Made by a program: the position numbers and the translations under genes. A stretch of 64,000 nucleotides of DNA. Origin: Longicatena caecimuris (GTDB lineage: Bacteria; Bacillota_I; Bacilli_A; Erysipelotrichales; Erysipelotrichaceae). The notes below the pieces were generated by a model, which saw only the letters and a program-made list of their open reading frames with translations, had not been told where the DNA came from and searched no databases. The stretch is taken from positions 82,217 through 146,216 of the forward strand of contig NZ_SMBP01000005.1 in NCBI RefSeq assembly GCF_004341945.1, read 5' to 3'. Positions 8,767 through 19,400 of this stretch are shown in pieces (the stretch's first letter is position 1; every line of letters begins with the position of its first letter).

Positions 8767-9222
8767 CCTATAAATCCCCCTTTGTTGAAAGGCAAAGACC
8801 GCTTTAACTTTAATTATTCTGAGCAGATAAATAAAGTCGATTTGTAGCGATTTTTATTTTTTTGGGAAAAATACCGATAAGAATTAACTATGAAAAAACA
8901 ACCTTTTTTCATTTCAGTTATAGAATAAAAAAAAGGAAATGGAGCAATATTCGAATAAGAGCACAATAAAAGCGATTCATAAGTAAAAATGCATAAAAAA
9001 GATATCCAAATTGACTGTCAAACAAGTGTCCTTTATAAAATTTGCACATTTTCCATCTTATCGATAAAATAAGAAGCCATTTATTTTTTATATGCTTTAG
9101 ATTACAAATACCGTTCAAAAATTCACCAATAGCCAATTTTTTTAAATCATCATATGATTATCATCCTGTTAAACAACCAGCAAACAAACCTTTTCTTGCT
9201 TTTTTTATTTTCCTGTGAAAAA

Positions 9223-9250
9223 TTAACAGACTCTTAACAATACTTATATT
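9223..9250 (+). promoter_or_regulatory. Pho-box-like direct repeat before the phosphate cotransporter
   Basis: TTAACA occurs at 9223 and 9234, separated by five bases, which is the spacing of PhoP/PhoB boxes in Firmicutes. A weaker hexamer TATATT follows at the same 11-bp step. The site lies 60-87 bp before a Na/phosphate cotransporter gene. The rest of the gap 8767-9222 is AT-rich; its only sizeable reading frame starts with TTG, has no ribosome site and was rejected. Confidence 0.6.
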
Positions 9251-9309
9251 GTAGGAACTTAAAAAGTCCATTATACTTTTACTGGATGTAAACAGGAGGT
9301 TAAAATTCC

Positions 9310-10986
9310 ATGACTTTTAACAATTTACTCGCCTTATTAGGCGGTTTAGCTTTATTCCTTTATGGAATGCATATGATGAGTGCCGGTTTAGAACAAGCTG
9401 CCGGTGATCGCATGAAAGCAATACTGGAAAAGCTCACCAGTAACCCTTTCTTAGGCGTTATCGTAGGCGCTGTCATTACAGCCATCATTCAAAGTTCTTC
9501 TGCAACTACGGTAATGGTTGTCGGCTTTGTGAACTCACAGTTAATGACATTAAATCAGGCTGTCTGGATTATTATGGGTGCCAATATCGGTACGACGATT
9601 ACCGGACAATTAATTGCCTTAGATGCCAGTAAGATTGCCCCTTTGGTGGCAATACTCGGTGTTGTGATGGTTACGTTTATGAAAAACAAAAAGGTCAATG
9701 CTTTTGGGGAAATACTGGCAGGCCTTGGGATTCTTTTTATCGGTATGGATATGATGAAAAATGCGATGGTCCCTTTACAACAATCCGAAGCGTTCATTCA
9801 TGCCATGACAACGATTTCCAATCCTGTCTTAGCAATTCTGTTAGGTGCCGGTTTTACTGCCTTGATCCAAAGCTCCAGCGCATCGGTTGGTATCCTACAA
9901 GCATTGGCAATCAGTGGATTGATTCCTTTAAGCTCTGCAATTTATATTATCTTTGGACAAAATATCGGTACCTGTATTACCGCTGTATTGGCATCTCTTG
10001 GCGCAAATCGCAATGCCAAACGTACCACGATCATTCATTTATCCTTTAATATCATCGGAACAATCGTCTTTTTGATCTTTGTTCATCTTGTGCCGTTTGT
10101 AAGTTGGATGGAAACCATTACTTCCAATCCAGCTGCTCAAATAGCCAATACGCATACCGCATTTAATATTGTCACCACCTTATTATTGTTGCCATTTGGT
10201 AATAAGCTCGCAAAACTGGCTCAACTCATTCTGCCGATAAAACCAGAGGAAATAGAAGATGCCGGCTACAACATTCCATTGACTTTTATCGATGAAGACA
10301 ACATCGGTAGTGTCCCTATCGCGATTTCTTCCTTACGTAAAGAAGCCTTAGCCATGTTAAAGCTGACAGAAACCAATTTGCAGGAAAGTATGCAGGCTTT
10401 ATATGGAGAGCCATTTAAACTAGATAAAATCAACAAACGAGAAAAACGCATAGATTTCATTAATTATGAAATCACCAACTACATGTCAAAGGTCAGTTCC
10501 TTAAAAATGAACGAAAGCGATTCTACCACCTGTAATGCTTTATATAAATGCTTTGCTGACATTGAACGTATTGGCGATCATGCCATCAATATCATTCAAT
10601 ATGCCATAGATGGCAGCGAATATAAACTCAGCAGCAGTGAATGGATCAAGGATGAAATAAAACAACTTGAAGAGCTGTTAGAAAAAAGCTTCGCTCTTTT
10701 GTTTACCTATCGTTTAGATTCACAAAATGATTGTTACGAAAAGATTGAACGTATTGAAGATCGTATTGATGAGTTAACCGCAAATTATCGTCAAAAACAA
10801 ATCGAACGTTTATATGAAGAGAAAATCAATGCGAAAGATTGTGTCATCTATTCGGAAATCATGACGGATATTGAACGTGTTAGTGATCATATCATGAACA
10901 TCATCCAAGAATGCAAGCGTTGCAACTTCACATTGAGTGATGAATTATTTGAAAGTGGTATTGCTGCCTTAAATCCAGCGTCTTAA
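9310..10986 (+). CDS. Na+/phosphate cotransporter with C-terminal PhoU-like domain
   Basis: This membrane protein probably imports or exports phosphate with sodium. It has 558 residues. The membrane part (about 1-310) contains two inverted repeats with the family signature QSSSATT (near 60) and QSSSASV (near 195), each followed by GANIGT/GQNIGT. The C-terminal part (about 340-550) is helical and PhoU-like, with ERIGDHAINI and ERVSDHIMNI motifs that in PhoU carry metal-binding acidic residues. An AGGAGG site precedes the start. A Pho-box-like repeat upstream suggests induction at low phosphate. No phosphate-specific ABC genes are nearby. Confidence 0.9.
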   Translation: MTFNNLLALLGGLALFLYGMHMMSAGLEQAAGDRMKAILEKLTSNPFLGVIVGAVITAIIQSSSATTVMVVGFVNSQLMTLNQAVWIIMGANIGTTITGQLIALDASKIAPLVAILGVVMVTFMKNKKVNAFGEILAGLGILFIGMDMMKNAMVPLQQSEAFIHAMTTISNPVLAILLGAGFTALIQSSSASVGILQALAISGLIPLSSAIYIIFGQNIGTCITAVLASLGANRNAKRTTIIHLSFNIIGTIVFLIFVHLVPFVSWMETITSNPAAQIANTHTAFNIVTTLLLLPFGNKLAKLAQLILPIKPEEIEDAGYNIPLTFIDEDNIGSVPIAISSLRKEALAMLKLTETNLQESMQALYGEPFKLDKINKREKRIDFINYEITNYMSKVSSLKMNESDSTTCNALYKCFADIERIGDHAINIIQYAIDGSEYKLSSSEWIKDEIKQLEELLEKSFALLFTYRLDSQNDCYEKIERIEDRIDELTANYRQKQIERLYEEKINAKDCVIYSEIMTDIERVSDHIMNIIQECKRCNFTLSDELFESGIAALNPAS

Positions 10987-10987
10987 G

Positions 10988-11010
10988 AAAGGACATTACG
11001 TCCTTTTTTA
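10988..11010 (+). terminator. Terminator after the Na/phosphate cotransporter
   Basis: AAGGAC and GTCCTT pair around a 5-base loop and are followed by a T-run, immediately after the stop codon. Confidence 0.9.
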
Positions 11011-11151
11011 TTTGGGATAAGCGTCATGCGAAGCTTACAAAAAAACGATAACACGCACTGTTGCTGTCTCATACAATTTGAAGCAGCAAAGGAAAGCAAA
11101 CCTTGGTTATTTTTTCTAAAAGCTTTATAATAGAACAAAGGAGGTATGCAT

Positions 11152-11583
11152 ATGCCATGTCGTTTTATTAATATTTCCAATGATCTAAAAGCCATTACGA
11201 AACTTATTCAGAAGGAATTGGGTTATGGGGCAATGAATGAAGAAGATGTCTTGATTCAGCTGAAAGCCATGGAAAAAAGCGATCAGTATCAAAGCATCGT
11301 CTTTGAAAAAGATGGTGAAGTGCTTGGCTTTGCAGGATTGGCATATCTTTATGCATATGAAACCAAAGGACAATACGCAAGATTAATTGCTCTGGCTGTA
11401 CGCGAGGACAAGCAGCATACCGGTATCGGAAGCAGCCTTTTAGCCTATGCGCAAACGTGTGCCAAAGCACATGCGGCTAGTGATATTGCCATCAGCAGTG
11501 GTTTATGCAGACAGCAAGCACATACCTTTTATGAACAAAAAGGCTATAAGAAAAAAGGATATACATTTACAAAACAATTATAA
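11152..11583 (+). CDS. GNAT-family N-acetyltransferase
   Basis: This is a cytosolic acetyl-CoA-dependent acetyltransferase of unknown substrate. It has 143 residues from the ATG at 11152. An ATG at 11146 touches the AAAGGAGGT ribosome site and is unlikely to be used. The fold is visible as a VFEKDGEVLGFAGLAYL strand pair, LIALAVREDKQHTGIGSSLL (the acetyl-CoA loop, normally Q/RxxGxG/A, here HTGIGS) and the C-terminal FYEQKGYKKKGYTF. It lies 14 bp before the DUF89 gene with no terminator between, so the two probably share a message. Confidence 0.85.
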   Translation: MPCRFINISNDLKAITKLIQKELGYGAMNEEDVLIQLKAMEKSDQYQSIVFEKDGEVLGFAGLAYLYAYETKGQYARLIALAVREDKQHTGIGSSLLAYAQTCAKAHAASDIAISSGLCRQQAHTFYEQKGYKKKGYTFTKQL

Positions 11584-11597
11584 AGGAGTTGATGAGC

Positions 11598-12482
11598 ATG
11601 GAAATGAATGCCCGCTGTATTGCTTGTTTAATTAAAAAACAGGATGAAAAAATACGAAAAGAAAACGATGAAAAAAAGAAGCTTTCTTATATGAAAGAAG
11701 TTTTGCATATCTTAGGAAACAGCAAGGATGAAGAAACCATGCCTTGGCTGTCTAATCAAATCGATGCTTTATATGCTAAAACCTTTCCACATGCTGTATT
11801 GCCCTATGCCGCCATCAAAAAACATTATAATGAAATGATGTGTGCGATGGAAGCGGATATCCGCAAACAGATACAGTGCAAAGAAGATGCACTTGCATAT
11901 GCCATCCAATTGGCAAGAGTCGGCAATTATATTGACTTCGGTGCTTTGGATGAGGTTGATGCGAATTTCTTTTTAGATTTATTAGCAAAAGCCGATGAAG
12001 ATGTGTTGGATTCCCAGAAATATGCCGCATTAAAACAAGATTTAGCAAATGCCCAGCGTCTTTTATATATTTGTGATAATTGTGGTGAGATTTTGCTTGA
12101 TAAATTACTCATTGAACAATTGCAATTCCAATATCCTCACCTTAGCATCACCGCGATGGTACGTGGGGGTGAGGTCATTAACGATGCCACGATGATAGAT
12201 GCACAGGATGTTCATCTGCAAAGTATCTGTCATGTGATTGATAATGGTATCGCCATGGCCGGTACGGATATTCGTCATATCAGTCAACAAGCCTTCCAGG
12301 CCATTCAGGATGCAGATATCATCCTTGCTAAAGGACAGGCAAATTTTGAAACCTTATGTGGTAATGGATTGCCTGTCTATTACTTGTTACTATGTAAATG
12401 TGATTTATTCGCAGAACGCTTTTCCTTACCTAAATATAAAGGCGTATTATTCCATGAGGATTCACCTTCTACATCACAATAA
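11598..12482 (+). CDS. DUF89/ARMT1-family protein (subfamily I)
   Basis: This family contains metal-dependent damage-control phosphatases that remove phosphate from wrongly made or damaged metabolites. It has 294 residues if ATG 11598 is used (nine bases after GGAG); an ATG at 11592 is only three bases from the site. Conserved features are the N-terminal NARCIACL with its CxxC, the metal-site motif CDNCGEILLDKLL, a VRGGEVINDATM segment and KGQANFETL. The paired cysteines near the start are typical of the prokaryotic subfamily. It follows a GNAT gene, so the pair may act on one metabolite. The substrate cannot be read from sequence. Confidence 0.82.
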   Translation: MEMNARCIACLIKKQDEKIRKENDEKKKLSYMKEVLHILGNSKDEETMPWLSNQIDALYAKTFPHAVLPYAAIKKHYNEMMCAMEADIRKQIQCKEDALAYAIQLARVGNYIDFGALDEVDANFFLDLLAKADEDVLDSQKYAALKQDLANAQRLLYICDNCGEILLDKLLIEQLQFQYPHLSITAMVRGGEVINDATMIDAQDVHLQSICHVIDNGIAMAGTDIRHISQQAFQAIQDADIILAKGQANFETLCGNGLPVYYLLLCKCDLFAERFSLPKYKGVLFHEDSPSTSQ

Positions 12483-12493
12483 GCCAAAAGAGA

Positions 12494-12541
12494 AGAACAG
12501 CCGACAAGATCTATTTGATCATTATGCGACTGTTCTTTTTA
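12494..12541. terminator. Terminator between convergent genes
   Basis: AAGAACAG and CTGTTCTT form an 8-bp stem with a long loop, followed on the plus strand by T residues. It ends the GNAT-DUF89 transcript and may also serve the convergent AI-2E-type gene. Confidence 0.75.
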
Positions 12542-12549
12542 AGTATTCT

Positions 12550-13761
12550 TTATTCATCATCACGAATAATTTCTTCAAATTCCTCTTCTTTTTGTTTAGC
12601 ATCCTTTTGGGCCTGAAAGCTTAGTTGTTCCAAAGACAGTTTTTTCTGTTTTAAACGATAATTCACAAATTCACGAACGGCAGCATAGATAACAGCAAAG
12701 CAAGGAACTCCGATAAACATACCGATGATTCCAAATAAACCTCCCCCTACACATACCGAGAATAAGATTCCAATACTTGGTAAACCAAGTTTATCACCTA
12801 AGATCAAAGGTCCTAAAATATTGCCATCAAATTGTTGTAATACGAAGATGAATAAAGCGAAATATAAAGCTGTGATCGGATGAATGATAAAAAGGATCAC
12901 AATGCCCGGCACAGCTCCAATGAAAGGACCGAATACCGGTATCATATTCGTAACACCGACGAATACAGACAATAATAAAGCGTATGGGAACTGAAAAATT
13001 AATGAACCAATATAACACAAGATGCCGATAATCAAAGAATCAATTGCCTTTCCTACGATGAAGTTATTAAAAATATCCCCGCTGGCAAGTGTCATACGAT
13101 GCAAATATTCCGCTATTTCTATTGGGAATAAGGCATAATTGATACGTTTTGCATATCCCATTAAACGTTCCTTATCAATCAGCATATACAAACCAGACAT
13201 AATGCCTAACACGATGTCCAATAAGGTCGAACCAAATTGATATGTATACTTTAACATTTTTGGTACTGCATCCGTGACAAACTCTGTCATTCTGGTCAGC
13301 AGATTATTTTGTGACAGCATCTTTGTGATTTCCTCTGCCGCAATTCCATTTTCTTCGATAAAATCATTGATAAACTCCTGCGTATCTTCCATATAGCCAG
13401 GAAAAGCCTTTACTAAAGATAAGATGCTCTCCATCAATTGCGGAATCAGCATTGCCAAGAACGCCCCAACAATGATAATGCCTAATAAGACAGCCAGGAT
13501 TGCCGCAATATTGCGTCGATGCTCTTTTTTCAGCGGTAATTTTCCTAATAACTTATACTCAATAAATTCCATCGGTTTATTTAACAAAAAGGCAATAGCA
13601 AATCCCAGAATAAAAGGTGTTGTTAAAGAACAAATACTTTTTATGCCATTCCATAAAAGTGAAAACTTATCGAATGCGAAAAAAATGGTAATGCCTGCGG
13701 CAATGACAATAATGGCCATCCACATCTTCTTGCGCATTTCTTGTGTTATTTTAATTTTCAT
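12550..13761 (-). CDS. AI-2E/PerM-family membrane transporter
   Basis: This 403-residue polytopic membrane protein belongs to the AI-2E exporter/PerM family. Two membrane segments lie at about 13-60 and a third pair near 67-100. A long soluble helical stretch (about 110-175) follows, then a C-terminal cluster of membrane segments with the family motifs NNFIVGKAIDSLIIG, TNMIPVFGPFIGAVPG and QQFDGNILGPLILGDKLGL. The highly charged C-terminus is acidic. Some family members export autoinducer-2 and others act as Na+/H+ antiporters, so the substrate is open. It is probably monocistronic, with the NAD synthetase gene upstream on the same strand but 65 bp away. Confidence 0.88.
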   Translation of the reverse strand: MKIKITQEMRKKMWMAIIVIAAGITIFFAFDKFSLLWNGIKSICSLTTPFILGFAIAFLLNKPMEFIEYKLLGKLPLKKEHRRNIAAILAVLLGIIIVGAFLAMLIPQLMESILSLVKAFPGYMEDTQEFINDFIEENGIAAEEITKMLSQNNLLTRMTEFVTDAVPKMLKYTYQFGSTLLDIVLGIMSGLYMLIDKERLMGYAKRINYALFPIEIAEYLHRMTLASGDIFNNFIVGKAIDSLIIGILCYIGSLIFQFPYALLLSVFVGVTNMIPVFGPFIGAVPGIVILFIIHPITALYFALFIFVLQQFDGNILGPLILGDKLGLPSIGILFSVCVGGGLFGIIGMFIGVPCFAVIYAAVREFVNYRLKQKKLSLEQLSFQAQKDAKQKEEEFEEIIRDDE

Positions 13762-13826
13762 ACAGTCCCTCCATCCCTTTTATTTTAGCATAGAACTTTG
13801 TGAAGAAATCTTAAATTTTTGAAAGA

Positions 13827-15479
13827 TTAGCCACCATATTTCTGTTTAAATGCAGCAAGCAAGCTTTGATCTTTATGCATTTGTGACAGCTTACGATTGG
13901 TAAAATTATCATGATGGACACAAATAGCCGGAGGCAATTGCAATCCTTTAAAGGCATTGCGCTCTTTCGTAGTTAAGAACCATTCTAGATCCTTAATAAA
14001 CGCTTTCGGATCGTCTAGCCCATAATAACAGACCCATCGCCAAACTTCCTCATCCAGCGTCTTATCCTCATAGCGTTTTAAGTATTGTGATACACTCATA
14101 TCTTTTCCTAAATGTTCCACCAGATAATCATGATAGAACCATTTCATAGGATCTAATTGATCTTCCTTTAATTCTGCACTAGGGGGCATTTCCCAAGTGA
14201 TAGCATCTCCTCGCACATCAGGTAATAGCGCATGTGGCACAACTTCTTTCGCGAATACGTCATTTAATTCTTTTGATAATGCAAACAACTGTACCTTGGT
14301 AAGGTCTCCAATCAAAGACAATGCACCGATGCTATCACCATATAAAGTACAATATCCTAACGCTACTTCTACCTTATTGGCATTATTTACAACAACGCCT
14401 CCTAACATACCAGCAAAGCTATTTAATAAATAACCTCTTGCTCTGGCCTGCAAATTTTCTTTTACCAAGATAGGATATTGTTTCACATCGTAACCATATT
14501 CCTGCAATAAAGTTGTTTCTGTCGCTTCAACAAGTGCTTCTATGGCCCCTTCGCGATAAGCGATCCCTAAAGCTTGTGCTTCTTGTCGGGCATTTGATTT
14601 CGTAATATCGCGATTATGGCGAGTAGCCAGATTATAACCATAAACACGTTGTTTGCCTAAAGCATAAACAAGCAATGCTGCTGTGACACTGGAATCCAAG
14701 CCACCGCTCATTCCAACGATCCAAGGAAGCTTTCCTGCAAAAACCTGTACATCAAATTGTTGAATACCCATGGTTAATGCCGCTAACAAAGAGCGTGGTT
14801 TTTCTTTATCTTCTTTCTGCGATGCAAGATCAACCAAGGCATAATCTTCTTGAAAATAAGGCGCCTGATAAAGACATTTTCCATTATGAAGCACACAGCT
14901 TCCACCTTCCATCAGCATGACGCTGTGATCCATATTTTGCATCCCACAGGCATTGACGTAAATGACATTTCCATGGGGATGATATGCCTTCTGCATATCA
15001 TAAGGGCGTGCATCCAGATTGATATTCATATCCGCAAGTTGAATCTCATCACCAAAATTCAACGCAAATACCATATCCTCTTTATATTCTATCGCACTAT
15101 TTATCGGATTTTCTTCAAAATATAAGGCATCCTGCATATAAGGCAAAAGCTCATTTTGTTTCACGCGCATATGCGTCTTTTTCTGATAAGCAAAAAAAGC
15201 CGCATTAAATCGCCGGCGATTACGATAACGGATATTCCCCCAAACAATCGCAATATCCTCACTTTCACGAATCAATTCATCATTAAAACTGTCCGCATAC
15301 CGACAAAAATCCTCATCTAACCAGACATCGCCTAACAAATAACCGCTGACAGCATTTTGAGGAAATACAATCAAATCAGCTCCATCTTCCTTTGCTCGCT
15401 TGATCTGCTGTTTCATATATTGCACATTTTCAGCGCATTGTCCTGCTTTTACATTCATCGTCACAAGTGCTGCTTTCAT
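13827..15479 (-). CDS. nadE: NAD+ synthetase with apparently inactive glutaminase domain
   Basis: The enzyme converts nicotinate adenine dinucleotide to NAD+ using ATP. It has 550 residues from ATG 15479, chosen because AGGAGGA lies seven bases upstream. The C-terminal synthetase domain looks intact: ATP-loop GMSGGLDSS, ENLQARARG and LGYCTLYGD. The N-terminal nitrilase-like glutaminase domain (about 1-250) is shortened and has lost two of its three catalytic residues. The usual glutamate is glutamine (FPQNAVSGY, position 41) and the usual ICED cysteine aligns with phenylalanine (LNFGDE, position 142). The lysine (VKQNELLPY, 107) remains. It may therefore use free ammonia. The annotation as synthetase is firm; the loss of glutaminase is read by eye. 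Confidence 0.9.
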   Translation of the reverse strand: MKAALVTMNVKAGQCAENVQYMKQQIKRAKEDGADLIVFPQNAVSGYLLGDVWLDEDFCRYADSFNDELIRESEDIAIVWGNIRYRNRRRFNAAFFAYQKKTHMRVKQNELLPYMQDALYFEENPINSAIEYKEDMVFALNFGDEIQLADMNINLDARPYDMQKAYHPHGNVIYVNACGMQNMDHSVMLMEGGSCVLHNGKCLYQAPYFQEDYALVDLASQKEDKEKPRSLLAALTMGIQQFDVQVFAGKLPWIVGMSGGLDSSVTAALLVYALGKQRVYGYNLATRHNRDITKSNARQEAQALGIAYREGAIEALVEATETTLLQEYGYDVKQYPILVKENLQARARGYLLNSFAGMLGGVVVNNANKVEVALGYCTLYGDSIGALSLIGDLTKVQLFALSKELNDVFAKEVVPHALLPDVRGDAITWEMPPSAELKEDQLDPMKWFYHDYLVEHLGKDMSVSQYLKRYEDKTLDEEVWRWVCYYGLDDPKAFIKDLEWFLTTKERNAFKGLQLPPAICVHHDNFTNRKLSQMHKDQSLLAAFKQKYGG

Positions 15480-15544
15480 AGTCATCCTCCTGTTCATACT
15501 GGTATTAGTGTACCATTTTTGACGCATGAAGAAAAGAAAAGTCC

Positions 15545-15572
15545 TTGTAATTTGAAAGAATTATATTATAAT
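15545..15572 (+). promoter_or_regulatory. Promoter of the RNA methyltransferase gene
   Basis: TTGTAA and a perfect TATAAT are separated by 16 bp. Transcription would start near 15579, giving a leader of about 17 bases that still contains the GAGG ribosome site. Confidence 0.65.
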
Positions 15573-15595
15573 GGTTAAAAGAAATGAGGAAGTTT

Positions 15596-16324
15596 ATGGA
15601 AACCTGTATTGTCGAAGGAAATATCAGTGTAAAAGCAGTTTTATTAGGAAAGAAACGCAAGGTTCATAAGATTTTGGTTGATGCCAAAAAGAAGGATAAG
15701 GATACTGCTTTTATTTTGCATAAAGCAAAAGAAGCTCAAGTGGATATCGCCTATGTGAAACGAGAAGAGATTGATGCTCTTGCTACAGGAAAGACACATG
15801 GAGGCATCATCGCCTATTGTGGGCAACGCAAGTATCAAAATTTAGAAGAGCTTGTTAATAAAAAGCAGGTATTTCTGGCATTGATAGAAGGAGTAGAAGA
15901 TCCCTTTAATTTTGGCTATGTTTTACGAACCTTATATGCCGCAGGCTGTGATGGTGTTCTTGTACCTTTGCGTAATTGGACAACGGCAGCCGATGTCGTT
16001 ACCAGAGCAAGTGCTGGAGCAAGTGAATATATGAATATTATTATCGCAGATGATATGGAAGATACCTTAACCTATCTTCATCAAAAAGATATCACGCTTC
16101 TTTGTGCGCAGCGCAAAGATGCAATCTCGCTTTATTCCTACACCTTTCCTGAACGCATCTGTCTTGCTATTGGGGGCGAAATGCGTGGCTTAAGTAAAGC
16201 TGTTATGACGCACAGTGATCAAAATCTCTATATACCTTATCGCAGTGATTTTCGCAATGCCATGACGGCAGCGGCCTCTACCGCCATTTTTGCCTTCGAA
16301 GTCGTACGTCAAAAAGAAAACTAA
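15596..16324 (+). CDS. TrmH/SpoU-family RNA 2'-O-methyltransferase
   Basis: This SAM-dependent enzyme of the knotted SPOUT class methylates ribose in rRNA or tRNA. It has 242 residues from ATG 15596, which has GAGGA in front; an ATG at 15584 has no ribosome site. An N-terminal substrate-binding part (about 1-80) precedes the catalytic part with motif 1 (EGVEDPFNFGYVLRTLYAAG), motif 2 (IGGEMRGL) and motif 3 (IPYRSDFRNAMTAAASTAIFAFE). Motif 3 is unusual: the common SLNVSVAAGI is replaced by SDFRNAMTAAAS, so the exact target is uncertain. It is monocistronic with a clear promoter and a terminator. Confidence 0.85.
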   Translation: METCIVEGNISVKAVLLGKKRKVHKILVDAKKKDKDTAFILHKAKEAQVDIAYVKREEIDALATGKTHGGIIAYCGQRKYQNLEELVNKKQVFLALIEGVEDPFNFGYVLRTLYAAGCDGVLVPLRNWTTAADVVTRASAGASEYMNIIIADDMEDTLTYLHQKDITLLCAQRKDAISLYSYTFPERICLAIGGEMRGLSKAVMTHSDQNLYIPYRSDFRNAMTAAASTAIFAFEVVRQKEN

Positions 16325-16349
16325 TTAACCATTTATAGCGAATAGAATG

Positions 16350-16395
16350 AAAAAGCCAGAGGCGCTCTTTATCAGAATGCCCGCTGGCTTTTCTT
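16350..16395. terminator. Bidirectional terminator
   Basis: AAGCCAG and CTGGCTT form the stem, flanked by A-runs on the left and T-runs on the right. It can end both the plus-strand methyltransferase and the minus-strand GH89 transcripts. Confidence 0.85.
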
Positions 16396-16406
16396 ATCGC
16401 ATACAA

Positions 16407-19400
16407 CTATACGCGCTTTTTTCTTTTCAATAAGGTAATAATAGCTCCACCAGCAATGATCAGCAAGCCTGCAAATACACCTGTTGCACTGGTATCCCCT
16501 GTAGGAACATCAACCGTATCCTTTGTTCCCTCAGTTTTGTCTTTATCACTTACATTTGTATCTTTATCACCTATAGTTGTATCTTTATCTTTTAATCGTA
16601 TAGCTTTTTGTCTTTCTTCTTTTAGCAATCGTAATGCTTCATCCAGTTCCTGCTGATTCTTAGCAGTTTTTTTCACATCTTTTGCATGTTGGAAAGCATC
16701 TTTAAGTTTTGCAACCGAAGAAGGCTCATATCGATCAATATGGTTAAGCATATCTTCGACAATGGTAATTTCACGATCTAATTTCGTTGTATCCAGCCTT
16801 ACTTCCAGCTTTTTGATGGCCGTTACCAAGGTGTTATGCATTGCTTTTATATCTTCAAGCGTTGCTTTTTCGTCCTTATAAATTTCCTTGGCCTGTTTTA
16901 AAGATGTTTGTAGCGCCTGAACACTCTTAGATGTCATTTGCTTAATATCTTCACCCTTTAACAATACATCCGCATATTGTATCATTTCCAGCAGCTGTTT
17001 CTTTGCCGCTTGAAGTGTCAGATCCTTTAACGCTTGAATGGCTGTAGATAAAGATAACACAACTTCTTTGGTTTCCTCATCACTCATATTAGATGGATCT
17101 TTTAATAAACTTTCTGCCAATGTTAAAGCCGTTTGCACGTCCTTAAATTCATCTTTTGTATAGATATCTTTTAATTTCGTACCTTCTTCAACAAGTGTTT
17201 CTAATATCTCTACACTTTCCTTGCTTGCTCTAACGACGAGTGCATTTTTCGCACTTTGTAATTCAAGTTCTGCTTTGCTTACTTCATCTGCACTTGGATT
17301 TGTTTTTTCCAATACCGCTTTAGCATCTTGCAATTTCTTGCTAAGTGCTTCATAGCTTTGCACCGTATAAAGATCAGCTGTTACCTTTTCCACTTCTTTA
17401 ATAAGTGTTTGTAGTGCCGTTGTATCAGGCGTCACTGGCTCTTGTGGTTTTAATCCTTTTACTGCATTCACAAGAGTTGTATGAGTCGTCTTAATTTGTT
17501 CAAGTGATGCTTTTTCGTTTGCTATTACTTCCTTCGCCTGTTTCAGCGCCGTTTGTAATGCCTGTACGCTTTCTGCAGTCATTTGTTCAATAGTATCTGC
17601 TTTTAACAGTGTATCTGCATACGTAATCATTTCGGTAAGCTGCTCTTTCGCTTCTTGTAGGGTAAGCTTATGCAATGCATCGATAGCTGTAGATAAAGAT
17701 AGCACGACTTCTTTTGTAGTTACTTCCGCCATATTTGATGGATCTGTCAATAAACCTTGTGCCAAATCTAACGCTGTCTGCACATCCTTAAAGGCTTCCT
17801 CAGTATAAGCATCTTTCATTTTCTTGCCATCTTCAACAAGTCGCTTTAATACAGCTACACTTTCCTTGCTAGCTCTTACAACTAACGCTTTCTGGGCATT
17901 TTGTAATGCAAGCTCTGCCTTTTTCACTTCTTCAGCACTTGGGTTTGTTTTTTCTAGTACTGCTTTTGCTACTTGTAACTTTTCAGCAACCACTTTATAG
18001 CTGTTTGCTGTATAGTCTGTTTCTGCAAGCTGTTCTACTGCCGCAATTAATGTTCTTAAAGCACTCGTATCAGTTTTAATTGGTTCCAAACCTTTTATAG
18101 CCTTTGTTAAAGTGGTTTGTGCTTCCTTGATATGTGCAAGAGTTGCTTCTTGATCTTCATATACTTCATTGGCTTTTGTCAAAGCTGCCTGTAACGCTTT
18201 TACACTCTCTGCCGTCATCTGTGCAATAGTTTCATCCTCAAGCAACGCGCGTGCCTGCTGGATTGTTTCTGATAATTGCTTTTTCGCTTCTTGCAAAGTC
18301 ACGTTTTTAAGTGTTTCAATAGCTGAAGATAACATAGAAATACTTTCTTTCGCATCTTCTTCACTCATATTAGCAAGATCTTTTAACAAGCTTTCGGCTG
18401 CATCCATAGCCGCTTGTACATCCTTAAAGGCATCTTCAGAATAGGCGTCTTTCATGCCTATTGCCTCTTTTACAAGACTTTCTAACTTAGTTACACTTTC
18501 AACACTTGCCTTTTCCACCAAAGCATCCTTAGCACTCTGCAATGCAAAGGCCACTTTCTTAACATCCTCTTCACTTATCTCATCTTTTTTTAACAATGCT
18601 TCTGCTACTTCTAGCTGTTTAGTCACTATCTGATAGCTTTGTGCTGTGTAGTCATCTTTTTTCAATGCTTTTACTTCAGCAATCAAAGCTTCCAGCGCTG
18701 TAGTATCCACCTTTACGATGGCACTACCCATGATCTGTAATTCTCCAACATTATAAGAACTACGTTTTTGATCATCGGCTTCACGTTGAATATTCGTTGT
18801 CACCATCTTAATAAATTTTGCTTTTACCTGTTGTAAAGCATAAGAATCCTCTGCTTTATTAGGTTTATTCTGCGATGTTTTTTCGCCGACTTTCACCCAT
18901 TCATTACCATCAACGCTGGTATACAATTCATAATTGTGCCATAAATTACCACGGGAAGCACTGAATTGCACATTCAAATCACTAATATTGTAAACATCAT
19001 CCAATTCAATGATAACCCATCCCGGCATGATTGGATCATCCTGATATGGTTTTCCTGTTGGACTCAGGCGTCCGGAATTCCAACCAGTCTCTATTTCACC
19101 ATCTACGATATGTTGAGAATTACCAGAAGGATCATTCATTGCCGTTACTTTTTTCACTTTGGTTAATCCAAGATTGATCAAATCACTTAAATTTAAATTC
19201 AAGATGTTATCATATAATGCCCAATACACGGTATTCACATTATCCAGATTTTCATCATTCTTAATTGCTTCTTTTGCAGCCTGCAATGCCTTTGTAAAGC
19301 TTTCCACATACATAGCATCACTCTTGGTAAGATCAATCGTATCCGCATAGGCAACAAGTCTTTGCAGTTGTTCCATAGTAGCCAGCACCTGTTCTCCATA

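Noticed and set aside
8918..9136. 72-residue minus-strand frame between the Spo0A-like gene and the cotransporter
   Set aside because: It starts with TTG, has no ribosome site, and its composition is that of AT-rich non-coding DNA.
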